Of a stretch of 13,240 nt of DNA, positions 6,361-13,240 are shown piece by piece. The position numbers and the translations under genes are program-made. Under the pieces are notes generated by a model that did no database searches, was not told the origin of the DNA, and was given only the letters and a program-made list of their open reading frames with translations. The stretch is from Candidatus Rifleibacteriota bacterium. GTDB taxonomy: Bacteria > Riflebacteria > Ozemobacteria > Ozemobacterales > Ozemobacteraceae. Within the stretch, counting starts at the first letter, position 1; every line of letters begins with the position of its first letter. The stretch is taken from assembly GCA_017526725.1 (NCBI GenBank), contig JAFXRA010000233.1, positions 1 through 13,240 of the forward strand, given 5' to 3'.

Positions 6361-8262
6361 CTAGTTATTTAATTTCATTTTACAATCTTTTAATTGGTCT
6401 GCCATTTCCTTATCGTTAGGGTCTAGGTTCAGCCCCTTTTCATAGGCTTCAACAGCATTTTGATACTGTTTTAATTTTTTATAACTCATACCAAGGTTAT
6501 AAAAATAATCTTTATCTAAAGGGTTATAAACAGTTGCTAATAAATATTGTTTTACAGCATTTTCATAATCTTCCTTTCTTGAATAATAGTTGCCAACATT
6601 ATAATAAAGTACATCTAAGCCCTCTTTACTGTGATCTCTCTTGCAAATATTAATTCCATCCACGGCTGTCGCGAATCCTTCTTCTTCTCTACCCAACCCA
6701 AACAATGCTTCTGCTAATAATATAATTGTTAAAACATTTTGGGGTTTGTATTTTAATGCAATAACAGCATGTTCAACTGATTTTTCGTATTCTTTCTTTT
6801 CATAGTAATCAAGGCACAATTTACAATGCTCTTCTGATTTGTAAAGATTTGAATTTTTATCAATCGAATTTATACAAACTATTATTTTGCTATTAATATC
6901 TTCTAGGTCTTCTGCACCTTTATCAACAAGTCTTTTGCATTCTTCAAACTGTTCAATGGCTTTTTTCATATCTCCTAAACAACCCCAACAACCGCCTGCA
7001 GCAATTTTAAAACAATATTTTTCATCTAAGTCATTTGATTGTTCATAAGCTTTATTATAATATTTTATGGCTTTATCATACTGTTTTAAATACGTATAAT
7101 ACCGACCAACCTGAAAAATATAATAAGTGAGTTTGTCTGTATTTTTTTCATCTTTACAAATTTTTATACCCTTTTGAATATATTTTTTAGCTTCTTCTGG
7201 CTTTTCCATATAAAATAATAAATCAATTATTCCATCTAAAGCCATATAATTATAAGGAACAAATTCTGTATCTATCTCATTATCGGGACTTAAAGCTTTT
7301 TCATAGCAAGACAATGCAAGTTCGACATTACCATTTGCTAAAGCTTCTTTAGCGTCAGAAGTATAAGTTGCTATCAAATATAATCTAGTATAATTCGATG
7401 ATTTATCAAAATTTTCTAATTGATAATAGCTTTTATTTAAAATATTTAAATATAAATATGGATAAAGATAATCATTTTTTTTATTGTCTTTTTTATCTAA
7501 TAAAGGAAGTGTTTTTTCACCTAATTTTATTGCTTCAGAGTAATTATTTCTCTCTGCTTCAACACGAGCCATACCGATCAAACCTAAGACGTTATTAGAA
7601 TCTAATTTTATAATTTTTTTACATTCTGATTCCAGCAATTCATTATTATCATCAAGTATGTATTTAACAGCCATGTATTCACTATTTTCAAGAGGAATTT
7701 CGGCTCTTTGTACTTTACGAACTTCGTTTATCATTTTTTCGTTTTGAATTATGCTATAGCACTCAATAGCTTTATCATAATTTTTAGTTTTATAGTAACA
7801 ATAGCCTAAAGGAGCGTAGTCTGCCGTATAATATGGTTTATTATGTAAAGCAAGCTTAAAATATTTTATTGCTTGTTCATATTGTTCATTCATATGGTAA
7901 TAGCCGGCTAAATTATGATAAAATCGTCCTATATTATCTTCACTATTTATATCCTGAGCTACTTGTAAACCTTTTAAAGCTGCTTTTTTTAATCTTTCGC
8001 CATCTTTGACTTCCAGACAGCAAATACATAATTCTCCGAGGGCTTGCATCTGATCTGGATTAATTTTAAGGGCTTCCTCCAACGACTTGATAGCTTCTTG
8101 GTATTTCCCTTTTTGTTCTAATTCTAATGCTTCATAAAATAGCTCTTGAAACTTTTTATCCTGGCTTCCCATGTAAGAAAAATCTTTTGCACAACAACTA
8201 TTTATATAATAAAAACCAATAAGAAAAAATATTAAACAAAATCTAATAACTCTATTCATCAT
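6361..8262 (-). CDS. Large exported TPR protein, cysteine-rich
   Basis: 633 residues from the ATG at 8262. A longer frame reaches back to 8307, but that start lies upstream of the promoter -10 (8290-8295), whereas AGGGA (complement of 8268-8272) stands 5 bases before 8262. A second Met at 8259 is an alternative. Residues 5-20 are hydrophobic and followed by INSCCAKD: either a weak lipobox (C23) or a signal peptidase I site after A25. Nearly all the rest is TPR, for example KGKYQEAIKSLEEALKINP, NEQYEQAIKYFKLAL, KTKNYDKAIECY, LKQYDKAIKYYNKAY, KEDYENAVKQYLLA and LKQYQNAVEAYEKGLNLDP. A longer module occurs three times (about 90-170, 356-436 and 524-605; see findings). About 20 cysteines are present, unusual for an exported protein. 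The gene is visibly more AT-rich than uvrB or the FN3 gene. It is likely an interaction scaffold; partner unknown. Confidence 0.82.
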   Translation of the reverse strand: MMNRVIRFCLIFFLIGFYYINSCCAKDFSYMGSQDKKFQELFYEALELEQKGKYQEAIKSLEEALKINPDQMQALGELCICCLEVKDGERLKKAALKGLQVAQDINSEDNIGRFYHNLAGYYHMNEQYEQAIKYFKLALHNKPYYTADYAPLGYCYYKTKNYDKAIECYSIIQNEKMINEVRKVQRAEIPLENSEYMAVKYILDDNNELLESECKKIIKLDSNNVLGLIGMARVEAERNNYSEAIKLGEKTLPLLDKKDNKKNDYLYPYLYLNILNKSYYQLENFDKSSNYTRLYLIATYTSDAKEALANGNVELALSCYEKALSPDNEIDTEFVPYNYMALDGIIDLLFYMEKPEEAKKYIQKGIKICKDEKNTDKLTYYIFQVGRYYTYLKQYDKAIKYYNKAYEQSNDLDEKYCFKIAAGGCWGCLGDMKKAIEQFEECKRLVDKGAEDLEDINSKIIVCINSIDKNSNLYKSEEHCKLCLDYYEKKEYEKSVEHAVIALKYKPQNVLTIILLAEALFGLGREEEGFATAVDGINICKRDHSKEGLDVLYYNVGNYYSRKEDYENAVKQYLLATVYNPLDKDYFYNLGMSYKKLKQYQNAVEAYEKGLNLDPNDKEMADQLKDCKMKLNN

Positions 8263-8289
8263 AATATTCCCTATAATCAATATAATTTC

Positions 8290-8298
8290 ATTATAACA
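8290..8298 (-). promoter_or_regulatory. Extended -10 element for the TPR gene at 8262
   Basis: On the minus strand TGT followed by a perfect TATAAT (complement of 8290-8295). No good -35 stands 16-18 bases upstream, consistent with an extended -10 promoter. The leader would be about 20 bases. It decides the start of the TPR gene, since the upstream ATG at 8307 would not be transcribed. Confidence 0.6.
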
Positions 8299-8343
8299 TA
8301 AACTCATAAAGTAATTTAAACAAAGCTCTGAAATATTGCTTAA

Positions 8344-8373
8344 TTGATATAAATATAAGAGTTATGCTAGAAT
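8344..8373 (+). promoter_or_regulatory. Extended -10 promoter for the exported helical protein and probably uvrB
   Basis: TTGATA (8344-8349), an 18-base spacer, and TAGAAT (8368-8373) preceded by TGC. Both hexamers match consensus at 5 of 6. Transcription near 8380 gives a leader of about 49 bases. It is divergent from the promoter at 8290-8298, and no other clear promoter lies before uvrB. Confidence 0.62.
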
Positions 8374-8428
8374 ATTCTCTTAAATTGATTGCAGACAAAT
8401 TGATTACTTCATCAAAATAAGGAGCATC

Positions 8429-9466
8429 ATGAAAAAGTTTAATCTGTTTTTATTGGGTTTTGTTTTACTGGCATCTTCTGTTAACGCACAAAGTGCGAAA
8501 GATATTTTTAGCTCGATTTCTACTTTCCCAACAGAAAAAGAAGTTGATGCCCAATTAAAAACCAATAAGCCATTCGAGAAAATACTTAAAGGCCTTGATG
8601 ACAACATAAATAAATACGAAAAAACTATTGACAATGAAGGTGAAACTGCTTCTGAAGAAGCTACTAATCGAATAAAGGAATTGGGTATTGCCGAAAATGC
8701 TAGTGAAGAAAATATTCTAAGCAATATGAATATTTCTAAAGCTGATTTGGAAGCCTTAGACAATATGGATGACAATAATCCTGCCAAAATAGCCATGGCA
8801 ATGAAAATTGCTCAGCAATACAACAATTCTAATTTTGCACAACAGTCAAAGAAACAGAGTTTAGCTATGGCAAATCGTATGCAAGGCTTGCCAGAAAACT
8901 TTACCGGTGGTGAAATCTCAGAAGCCCAGGCAAATGAAATGGAAAAGCGTGGTGAACTTATAACTAAGGTTTCTGAATATAATATAGAAATGATGACCAC
9001 TTATAGTCCTATTATCAGAGAATGTGAAAGCAAAATTTCTGGTTTTGAAAGTGATTATGACCCTGAAAAAGAATGTAAAGCTCTTTATGAGAAGCTCAGC
9101 AATCTAAAGCAGGAAGAAACAGACATCAATAATCACACTGCGACCCTTGCTGCAATCAATAAATACAATAGAGAATATCATGAAATTGAATGTCAGATAG
9201 CTGCTAAGAAGCTTAATCATATGTTAGACATTCTTAGGAGTAGTTATAATAAGCTAAAACCGAATCAAAACAAGCTTATAACTATGGATGAATCAATGGT
9301 TCAGCTCAATAAAAATATGAAAAACGGTATGGAAAATGTTACTGAAGTCAAAAACATGCTGATTGAATTTGCCAAAATGTATAAATCTGTTTTGGAAGAA
9401 AATACTCCAGCTCCTGCTGTTCAATATAAAACCTGGGCTGAATACGAACAAAAAGGCATGAATTAA
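8429..9466 (+). CDS. Exported helical (coiled-coil-like) protein of unknown function
   Basis: 345 residues, not recognised. AAGGAG (8419-8424) lies 4 bases before the ATG. Residues 1-20 are a classic signal peptide, MKKFNLFLLGFVLLASSVNA, with cleavage after VNA. The mature part is almost entirely helix-forming: rich in Glu, Lys, Asn, Met and Ala, with charged heptad-like stretches around residues 38-130 and 165-320, few prolines and no aromatic core typical of an enzyme. Three lone cysteines sit in similar Glu-rich surroundings (RECESKI, EKECKAL, EIECQIA), and the C-terminus is Pro-Ala rich (TPAPAVQYKTWAEYEQKGMN). It is likely periplasmic or surface-associated, perhaps a structural or binding protein. 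Only 29 bases and no terminator separate it from uvrB, so the two are probably co-transcribed, although no functional link is apparent. Confidence 0.75.
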   Translation: MKKFNLFLLGFVLLASSVNAQSAKDIFSSISTFPTEKEVDAQLKTNKPFEKILKGLDDNINKYEKTIDNEGETASEEATNRIKELGIAENASEENILSNMNISKADLEALDNMDDNNPAKIAMAMKIAQQYNNSNFAQQSKKQSLAMANRMQGLPENFTGGEISEAQANEMEKRGELITKVSEYNIEMMTTYSPIIRECESKISGFESDYDPEKECKALYEKLSNLKQEETDINNHTATLAAINKYNREYHEIECQIAAKKLNHMLDILRSSYNKLKPNQNKLITMDESMVQLNKNMKNGMENVTEVKNMLIEFAKMYKSVLEENTPAPAVQYKTWAEYEQKGMN

Positions 9467-9495
9467 TTTTATATTTTTTAAGTTAGAGCAATATC

Positions 9496-11556
9496 ATGGA
9501 ACAGAAATTTAAGCTTCACAGTCCTTTCAGTCTTAGAGGCGACCAGCCGGAAGCAGTTGATAAGCTTGCCAAATGGGTGAATGAGGGGAAAGACCGAATG
9601 ACACTTCTCGGCGTCACTGGGTCTGGTAAAACCTTCACCATGGCAAATATTATAGAACGCTGCCAAAGACCTGTTCTTGTCATTACTCACAATAAGACTC
9701 TTGCTGCTCAGCTATATAGCGAGTTCAAAGAGTTTTTCCCTGAAAACGCGGTTGAATACTTTGTAAGTTACTACGACTACTATCAACCAGAAGCTTATAT
9801 TCCATCAACAGACAGCTACATCGAAAAAGACTCCGCAATTAACGACCAGATTGACCGATTCAGACATTCAGCTACAACAGCTCTTTTTTCAAGACGAGAT
9901 GTTCTTGTAGTTGCCTCTGTAAGCTGTATTTTCGGTTTAGGTTCGCCATCAGATTATTCTGAATTAAAGATTTCTTTGCAGGTTGGGCAAGAAATGCCTC
10001 GTCAGAAACTTGTAAGAGATTTAATCGACATTCAGTATTCTCGTAACGATATGGATTTCTACCGTTCAAGATTCAGAGCTAGAGGGGAAACAGTAGATAT
10101 ATTCCCTGCTTCAAGCGAATTAGCCATAAGAGTTAAGTTTTTTGGCGATGAAATAGATAAACTTGAGCAATTTGACCCAACAACAGGTGAAATTACCCAA
10201 AAACTACAAAATGTTGATATTTACCCAGCTCAGCACTTCGTAACCACCGAAGAAAAGATGGAAAGAGCCTTAGTTAACATTGAAGAAGAAATGAAGGAAC
10301 GGGTAAAATACTTTGAAGACCATAACAAGCTCATCGAAGCCCAGCGCATTAATGAACGCACGCGATACGATTGTGAAATGATGCGTGAAACAGGGTTCTG
10401 TAAAGGCATAGAAAACTATTCAAGACACTTTTCTGGCCGAAAACCAGGCGAACCGCCTGATACGCTTGTTGACTATATTCCCAAAGACTGCCTTATCATA
10501 TTAGATGAATCTCATATGACCGTTCCTCAGCTTAAAGGAATGTGCAGAGGCGATAGAAGCAGAAAGCAGACTTTGATTGATTACGGTTTCAGACTGCCTT
10601 CAGCCCTAGACAACCGTTGTCTTACCTTCGACGAATTTTTAGCAAAACAGGCTCCTCTTCTGTTTGTTTCAGCAACTCCTGGTCCTTACGAACTAGAAAC
10701 TTCTCAAAACAGAGTTGCAGAACAGTTAATCAGACCTACAGGTTTACTAGACCCAAAGATATCTGTAGTTAAAACAGAAGGCCAGATAGACTATCTGATT
10801 AATCAGATTAATCAACGGTTAGAAAAAGATGAGAGAGTTCTGGTAACCACTCTGACGAAGAGAATGGCTCAGGAACTGGCTGCCTACTTAGCTGAAATGG
10901 CTATTCCTTCCAGCTATTTACATGATGAAATAGACACTCTCGAAAGAATTGAAATTCTTAGAAAGCTAAGAACTGGCGAAATAAAGGTTTTAGTGGGTAT
11001 TAATCTTTTGAGAGAAGGATTAGACCTGCCCGAAGTTTCGTTAGTCTGCATATTAGACGCTGATAAAGAAGGTTTTTTACGTTCATCGTGGGCATTGATG
11101 CAGATTTGCGGTCGTGCTGCCCGTAACGCAGGCGGTGAAGTTATTATGTTTGCCGACCATATTTCTGAAGCTATGGATTACTGTATTAAAGAAACAGCTC
11201 GACGAAGAGAAATACAAGAAAAATTCAACAAAGAACATAATATTGTTCCACAGACTATTATAAAAGCTTTGCCTAGCAAACAGTTTCTGCCAGGCGAAGA
11301 TGACGGCAAGAAGAAGAAAAACAAGAATATCGATGCTCAGAATCTTATTGAAACCATCAATAACCTTAAGAAAGAAATGGAAGCCTGTGCTGCAAGAATG
11401 GAATTTGAAAAAGCTGCCATGATTCGTGATGAAATCATCGCTTTGCAGGAAGAAAACCTTGAATTAGGTGTTTTAGAGCAGCTTGGCAAAGCCCTCAAGA
11501 CCGCCAAGACCCGTGGTGCTACTCGCTCCCGCAAAAAGTTTATCCCTAAGAAATAA
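9496..11556 (+). CDS. uvrB: UvrABC system protein B (excision repair helicase-like subunit)
   Basis: 686 residues, slightly longer than the usual 660-675. UvrB loads onto damaged DNA from UvrA, verifies the lesion with its beta-hairpin and recruits UvrC for dual incision, in the cytoplasm. Seen in order: Walker A GVTGSGKT (39-46), damage-probing hairpin region YYDYYQPEAYIP (92-103), Walker B-type DESH (337-340), VSATPGPYE (391-399), motif V GINLLREGLDLPEV (501-514), arginine-finger motif GRAARN (539-544), and a C-terminal UVR domain (about 615-652, NLKKEMEACAARMEFEKAAM), which contacts UvrA and UvrC. A lysine-rich linker (KKKKNK, 605-610) precedes the UVR domain and a basic tail follows. The stretch before GRAARN reads RSSWALMQIC rather than the common RSERSLIQTI. 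The ATG has only weak purines upstream and no good ribosome site, so it may depend on coupling to the preceding gene. No SOS-type operator was recognised. Confidence 0.98.
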   Translation: MEQKFKLHSPFSLRGDQPEAVDKLAKWVNEGKDRMTLLGVTGSGKTFTMANIIERCQRPVLVITHNKTLAAQLYSEFKEFFPENAVEYFVSYYDYYQPEAYIPSTDSYIEKDSAINDQIDRFRHSATTALFSRRDVLVVASVSCIFGLGSPSDYSELKISLQVGQEMPRQKLVRDLIDIQYSRNDMDFYRSRFRARGETVDIFPASSELAIRVKFFGDEIDKLEQFDPTTGEITQKLQNVDIYPAQHFVTTEEKMERALVNIEEEMKERVKYFEDHNKLIEAQRINERTRYDCEMMRETGFCKGIENYSRHFSGRKPGEPPDTLVDYIPKDCLIILDESHMTVPQLKGMCRGDRSRKQTLIDYGFRLPSALDNRCLTFDEFLAKQAPLLFVSATPGPYELETSQNRVAEQLIRPTGLLDPKISVVKTEGQIDYLINQINQRLEKDERVLVTTLTKRMAQELAAYLAEMAIPSSYLHDEIDTLERIEILRKLRTGEIKVLVGINLLREGLDLPEVSLVCILDADKEGFLRSSWALMQICGRAARNAGGEVIMFADHISEAMDYCIKETARRREIQEKFNKEHNIVPQTIIKALPSKQFLPGEDDGKKKKNKNIDAQNLIETINNLKKEMEACAARMEFEKAAMIRDEIIALQEENLELGVLEQLGKALKTAKTRGATRSRKKFIPKK

Positions 11557-11571
11557 TTACAATACAGATTT

Positions 11572-11809
11572 AAGTCTACAGTATTTAAGATCTGCCTCCG
11601 CAAGAGGTTGTCCGAAAACTAATTCTTAATGCCAAATTAGATTATATTGATTGTCTATACATTTGTCATAATAAGTATAGCGTATGGGCTTGCCCCTGAA
11701 AGCTATACGTTTATGACAATGTGTAGACAAAAAAAATAATACTAATTTAATAGCAAAATTCAAGTTTTCACATGACCTCTGCGAGCTGAAGGCGAGACAA
11801 TCCAGACTT
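11572..11809. repeat. Long imperfect palindrome filling the gap after uvrB
   Basis: Seven pairs of inverted segments share one centre near 11691. From inside out: GTATAGC 11675-11681 with 11702-11708 (7 bp); 11651-11671 with 11711-11730 (20 bp, one bulged T at 11664 and one G-T wobble); AAATTAG 11634-11640 with 11742-11748; GAAAACT 11614-11620 with 11763-11769; 11600-11608 with 11775-11782 (8 bp, one bulge); TCTGCCT 11591-11597 with 11790-11797 (7 bp, one bulge); AAGTCT 11572-11577 with 11804-11809. About 62 bp are paired in all. No T tract follows a stem on either strand, so it is not a standard intrinsic terminator. It could be a decayed mobile palindrome (MITE-like), a barrier between convergent genes, or a structured RNA. 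Confidence 0.82.
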
Positions 11810-12879
11810 TATGAAACCGTAGTAACAGGCTTTGAATCTATTTCATTTTTAAGTTTCAAAAGCAATTCTTTTTCAAAAACTCGTTCTTCACCAAAAGAAT
11901 ACTTGTCTATTCCAGACAAGCCTTCTTCTATAAGAGTTTTTGCTTTTTCTGAATCATTGTATACCCTGTAATAATAGTAGGCTAAAACCCTCTTAGCATT
12001 GGATTCTTCATCATTACATACAACAGGCTCTATTATTCTGAAAAAGTCATCAGCCATTTCTTTATCTTTTTCAATTTCTGAATAATAGAAAATCAACCAA
12101 TAATAAGAAGCAAAATAAAAAAGATTCAAGCTCTTTTTCCATAACATGTCAGTCATTTCGTGAGAAACTTTTTGTAATTCTTCAAATTTGTTTAAAGAAA
12201 GCAAATAAGAGCAATAAATCAAGTAGTAATATAATTTTTCCATTTCAGAAGGAGAATTATATGGAAGTTCTTCTATGGGTTTTAAATCAAGATTTTCTAT
12301 TTTTTCACCTTCTAAAAGCGAATCACTCTTGCTTTGAATATAACCAAGCAGACCTTTAAATAACTTGTTGTAAATATAAAAGCTTATTCCTATATGATTT
12401 ACAGAATGAAAAACCATACCAGTAGAAAAGCCGATTAAAAATAATCCAATTAACGATATAGATTCCCCTTTGAAAAATGCAATAATATAACCCAAAGTCA
12501 ACACAAAAATAACAATGCTGATAAATAGATTAGTAAATCTTTGCGAAAAAATTAATTGTTTTTCCTTTTTCAAATAATCTTGTTGAAAATTTACTTCGTC
12601 AAATTTAGGTAAATTCATAGCAAAACATACAGGCGCTAGATTATTAAATATTTTTTTCCATCTATTATCTTTTTTGATAAAAACTAGGCCAAAAAGGGAA
12701 AAGAATTTTATTCTGTAACCAAATTTTTGGGCAAAAATAAAATGATACAATGTAGAAAGGAACCCCGCAAAAAGGGTTGCTACAAAGAAAAAGCCTATAA
12801 TAAAGGCCATTGCTTTTATACAAAAAATAGGAATAGTATAATCGATATTTTTTAGAATTGCAGTTATAAAACTACTCAT
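11809..12879 (-). CDS. Membrane protein resembling M50-type metalloproteases but lacking HExxH
   Basis: 356 residues. The start has only a weak AAGAAG site. Predicted membrane segments lie at about 18-48, 113-136 and 139-160. Residues 33-95 resemble the core of small M50/site-2-protease-like membrane proteins: hydrophobic helix, then FIFAQKFGYRIKFFSLFG, a charged KKDNRWKK hairpin, and a C-x-M-x-x-P element (CFAMNLP, 85-91). Where the zinc motif HExxH should stand, the sequence is STLYH (42-46), keeping only the last His, and no N-P...D-G third-ligand motif is seen, so proteolysis is unlikely. Residues about 180-345 are soluble helices that look TPR-like (MEKLYYYLIYCSYLLSLNKF, ADDFFRIIEP, AKTLIEEGLSG). 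The gene is AT-rich and converges on uvrB, with its stop at the edge of the long palindrome. The membrane call is firm, the M50 relationship an inference. It may regulate or bind a partner protein. Confidence 0.6.
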   Translation of the reverse strand: MSSFITAILKNIDYTIPIFCIKAMAFIIGFFFVATLFAGFLSTLYHFIFAQKFGYRIKFFSLFGLVFIKKDNRWKKIFNNLAPVCFAMNLPKFDEVNFQQDYLKKEKQLIFSQRFTNLFISIVIFVLTLGYIIAFFKGESISLIGLFLIGFSTGMVFHSVNHIGISFYIYNKLFKGLLGYIQSKSDSLLEGEKIENLDLKPIEELPYNSPSEMEKLYYYLIYCSYLLSLNKFEELQKVSHEMTDMLWKKSLNLFYFASYYWLIFYYSEIEKDKEMADDFFRIIEPVVCNDEESNAKRVLAYYYYRVYNDSEKAKTLIEEGLSGIDKYSFGEERVFEKELLLKLKNEIDSKPVTTVS

Positions 12880-12910
12880 ATTTTACTTCTTAACTTTCAG
12901 TAAATATATT

Positions 12911-12939
12911 TTTATAGCATATATTTAATATTTTATAAA
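12911..12939 (-). promoter_or_regulatory. Candidate extended -10 promoter for the membrane protein
   Basis: On the minus strand TTTATA (complement of 12934-12939), a 17-base spacer and TATAAA (complement of 12911-12916) preceded by TGC. The leader would be about 25 bases. The rest of the 12880-13047 gap is very AT-rich and shows no gene or terminator; it holds one near-palindrome around ATGATCAT (12984-12997). Confidence 0.45.
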
Positions 12940-13047
12940 TTAATAAAACCTTTAATCTTTATTGATTTAATTTTTTTAACTATTATGATCATTATCTGAA
13001 ATATCACATAATAATATATAAATTAAATTGATAATTCTATACATATT

Positions 13048-13240
13048 TCAAAATAGCCCTAGATTCAGAGATTTATCAATAAAAGAAGTCTGGTTGGCTG
13101 GCAAAATAACGTCCGAATCACTGATTTTGCCAAGCAGTATAGGCGAATTTTTGTCGTGACATTTATAGTTTTCAACAGCTTTTCCATGGTTTGTATTCGC
13201 GTAGCAGTAACGGCAGCCGTTGGGGCAGGTATTGTAAGCA
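13048..13240 (-). CDS. DUF1848 family protein, C-terminal part (partial)
   Basis: An open frame enters from the window edge and ends at TGA (complement of 13048-13050), leaving 63 residues. It contains YNTCPNGCRYCYANTN, then HDKNSPILLGKISDSDVI, which match the end of DUF1848 proteins: N-T-C-P-x-G-C-x-Y-C-Y-A-N, then H-D-x-N-S-P-x-L-x-G. The CX3CX2C spacing is that of radical-SAM iron-sulfur sites, and the family is described as having such a cysteine cluster at its C-terminus. The biochemical role is not established. The gene is on the same strand as the membrane protein downstream, but 168 AT-rich bases and a candidate promoter separate them, so co-transcription is not required. Confidence 0.78.
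   Translation of the reverse strand, partial: AYNTCPNGCRYCYANTNHGKAVENYKCHDKNSPILLGKISDSDVILPANQTSFIDKSLNLGLF

Noticed and set aside
8263..8307. Upstream ATG at 8307 for the minus-strand TPR gene
   Set aside because: It lies upstream of the extended -10 at 8290-8298 and would put 15 residues before the signal sequence; the ATG at 8262 has a ribosome site.
8404..8796. Minus-strand open frame of 130 codons
   Set aside because: It lies opposite the exported helical gene, which has a ribosome site, signal peptide and promoter; the antisense frame has none.
11565..11594. Local hairpin CAGATTTAA / TTAAGATCTG as a uvrB terminator
   Set aside because: Nine pairs with a bulge and no T tract; the same bases also take part in the larger palindrome.
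12984..12997. Fur-box-like near-palindrome around ATGATCAT
   Set aside because: The minus strand reads GATAATGATCAT, partly matching a Fur box, but the surroundings are extremely AT-rich, it lies about 45 bases upstream of the candidate -35, and nothing else suggests iron control.

Overview
The window comes from an AT-rich (low-GC) bacterium with strong Shine-Dalgarno sites (AGGAGG/AAGGAG) and, judging by a probable periplasmic foldase, several proteins with Sec signal peptides and a lipobox protein, an envelope that exports many proteins. I cannot assign a phylum from sequence alone. The only universal gene present is uvrB. The rest is envelope, tetratricopeptide-repeat (TPR) and orphan genes, as in poorly sampled anaerobic or host-associated lineages.

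Layout. 1-333 (-): start of a SurA/PrsA-like peptidyl-prolyl isomerase, cut by the window edge. It is divergent from an exported TPR protein (515-2260, +), with back-to-back promoters between them. Next come pgeF/yfiH (2483-3190, +), with heptanucleotide tandem arrays on both sides, and a lipoprotein with four fibronectin type III domains (3336-5297, +), closed by a very strong intrinsic terminator. A GNAT-like protein with its own promoter (5486-6334, +) converges on a large exported TPR protein (6361-8262, -). A divergent promoter pair then drives an orphan exported helical protein (8429-9466, +), followed after 29 bases by uvrB (9496-11556, +). uvrB converges on a membrane protein resembling M50 metalloproteases but lacking the catalytic HExxH (11809-12879, -). 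The gap between those two is an imperfect palindrome of about 240 bp. The window ends in the C-terminal part of a DUF1848 protein (13048-13240, -) carrying a CX3CX2C motif.

How the genes work together. No single pathway joins them. The common theme is export and protein interaction: foldase, two exported TPR proteins, FN3 lipoprotein, membrane pseudo-protease. PgeF (peptidoglycan precursor editing) and UvrB (nucleotide excision repair) are housekeeping. Several promoters share an extended -10 (TGn followed by a TATAAT-like hexamer), suggesting ordinary housekeeping-sigma transcription.

The least ordinary features are non-coding: the TTnnnnC heptamer arrays around pgeF and the long palindrome after uvrB. 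I found no phage, IS transposase, CRISPR, tRNA or rRNA, and no clear new defence or biosynthetic system. No gene-free stretch exceeds 300 bases.
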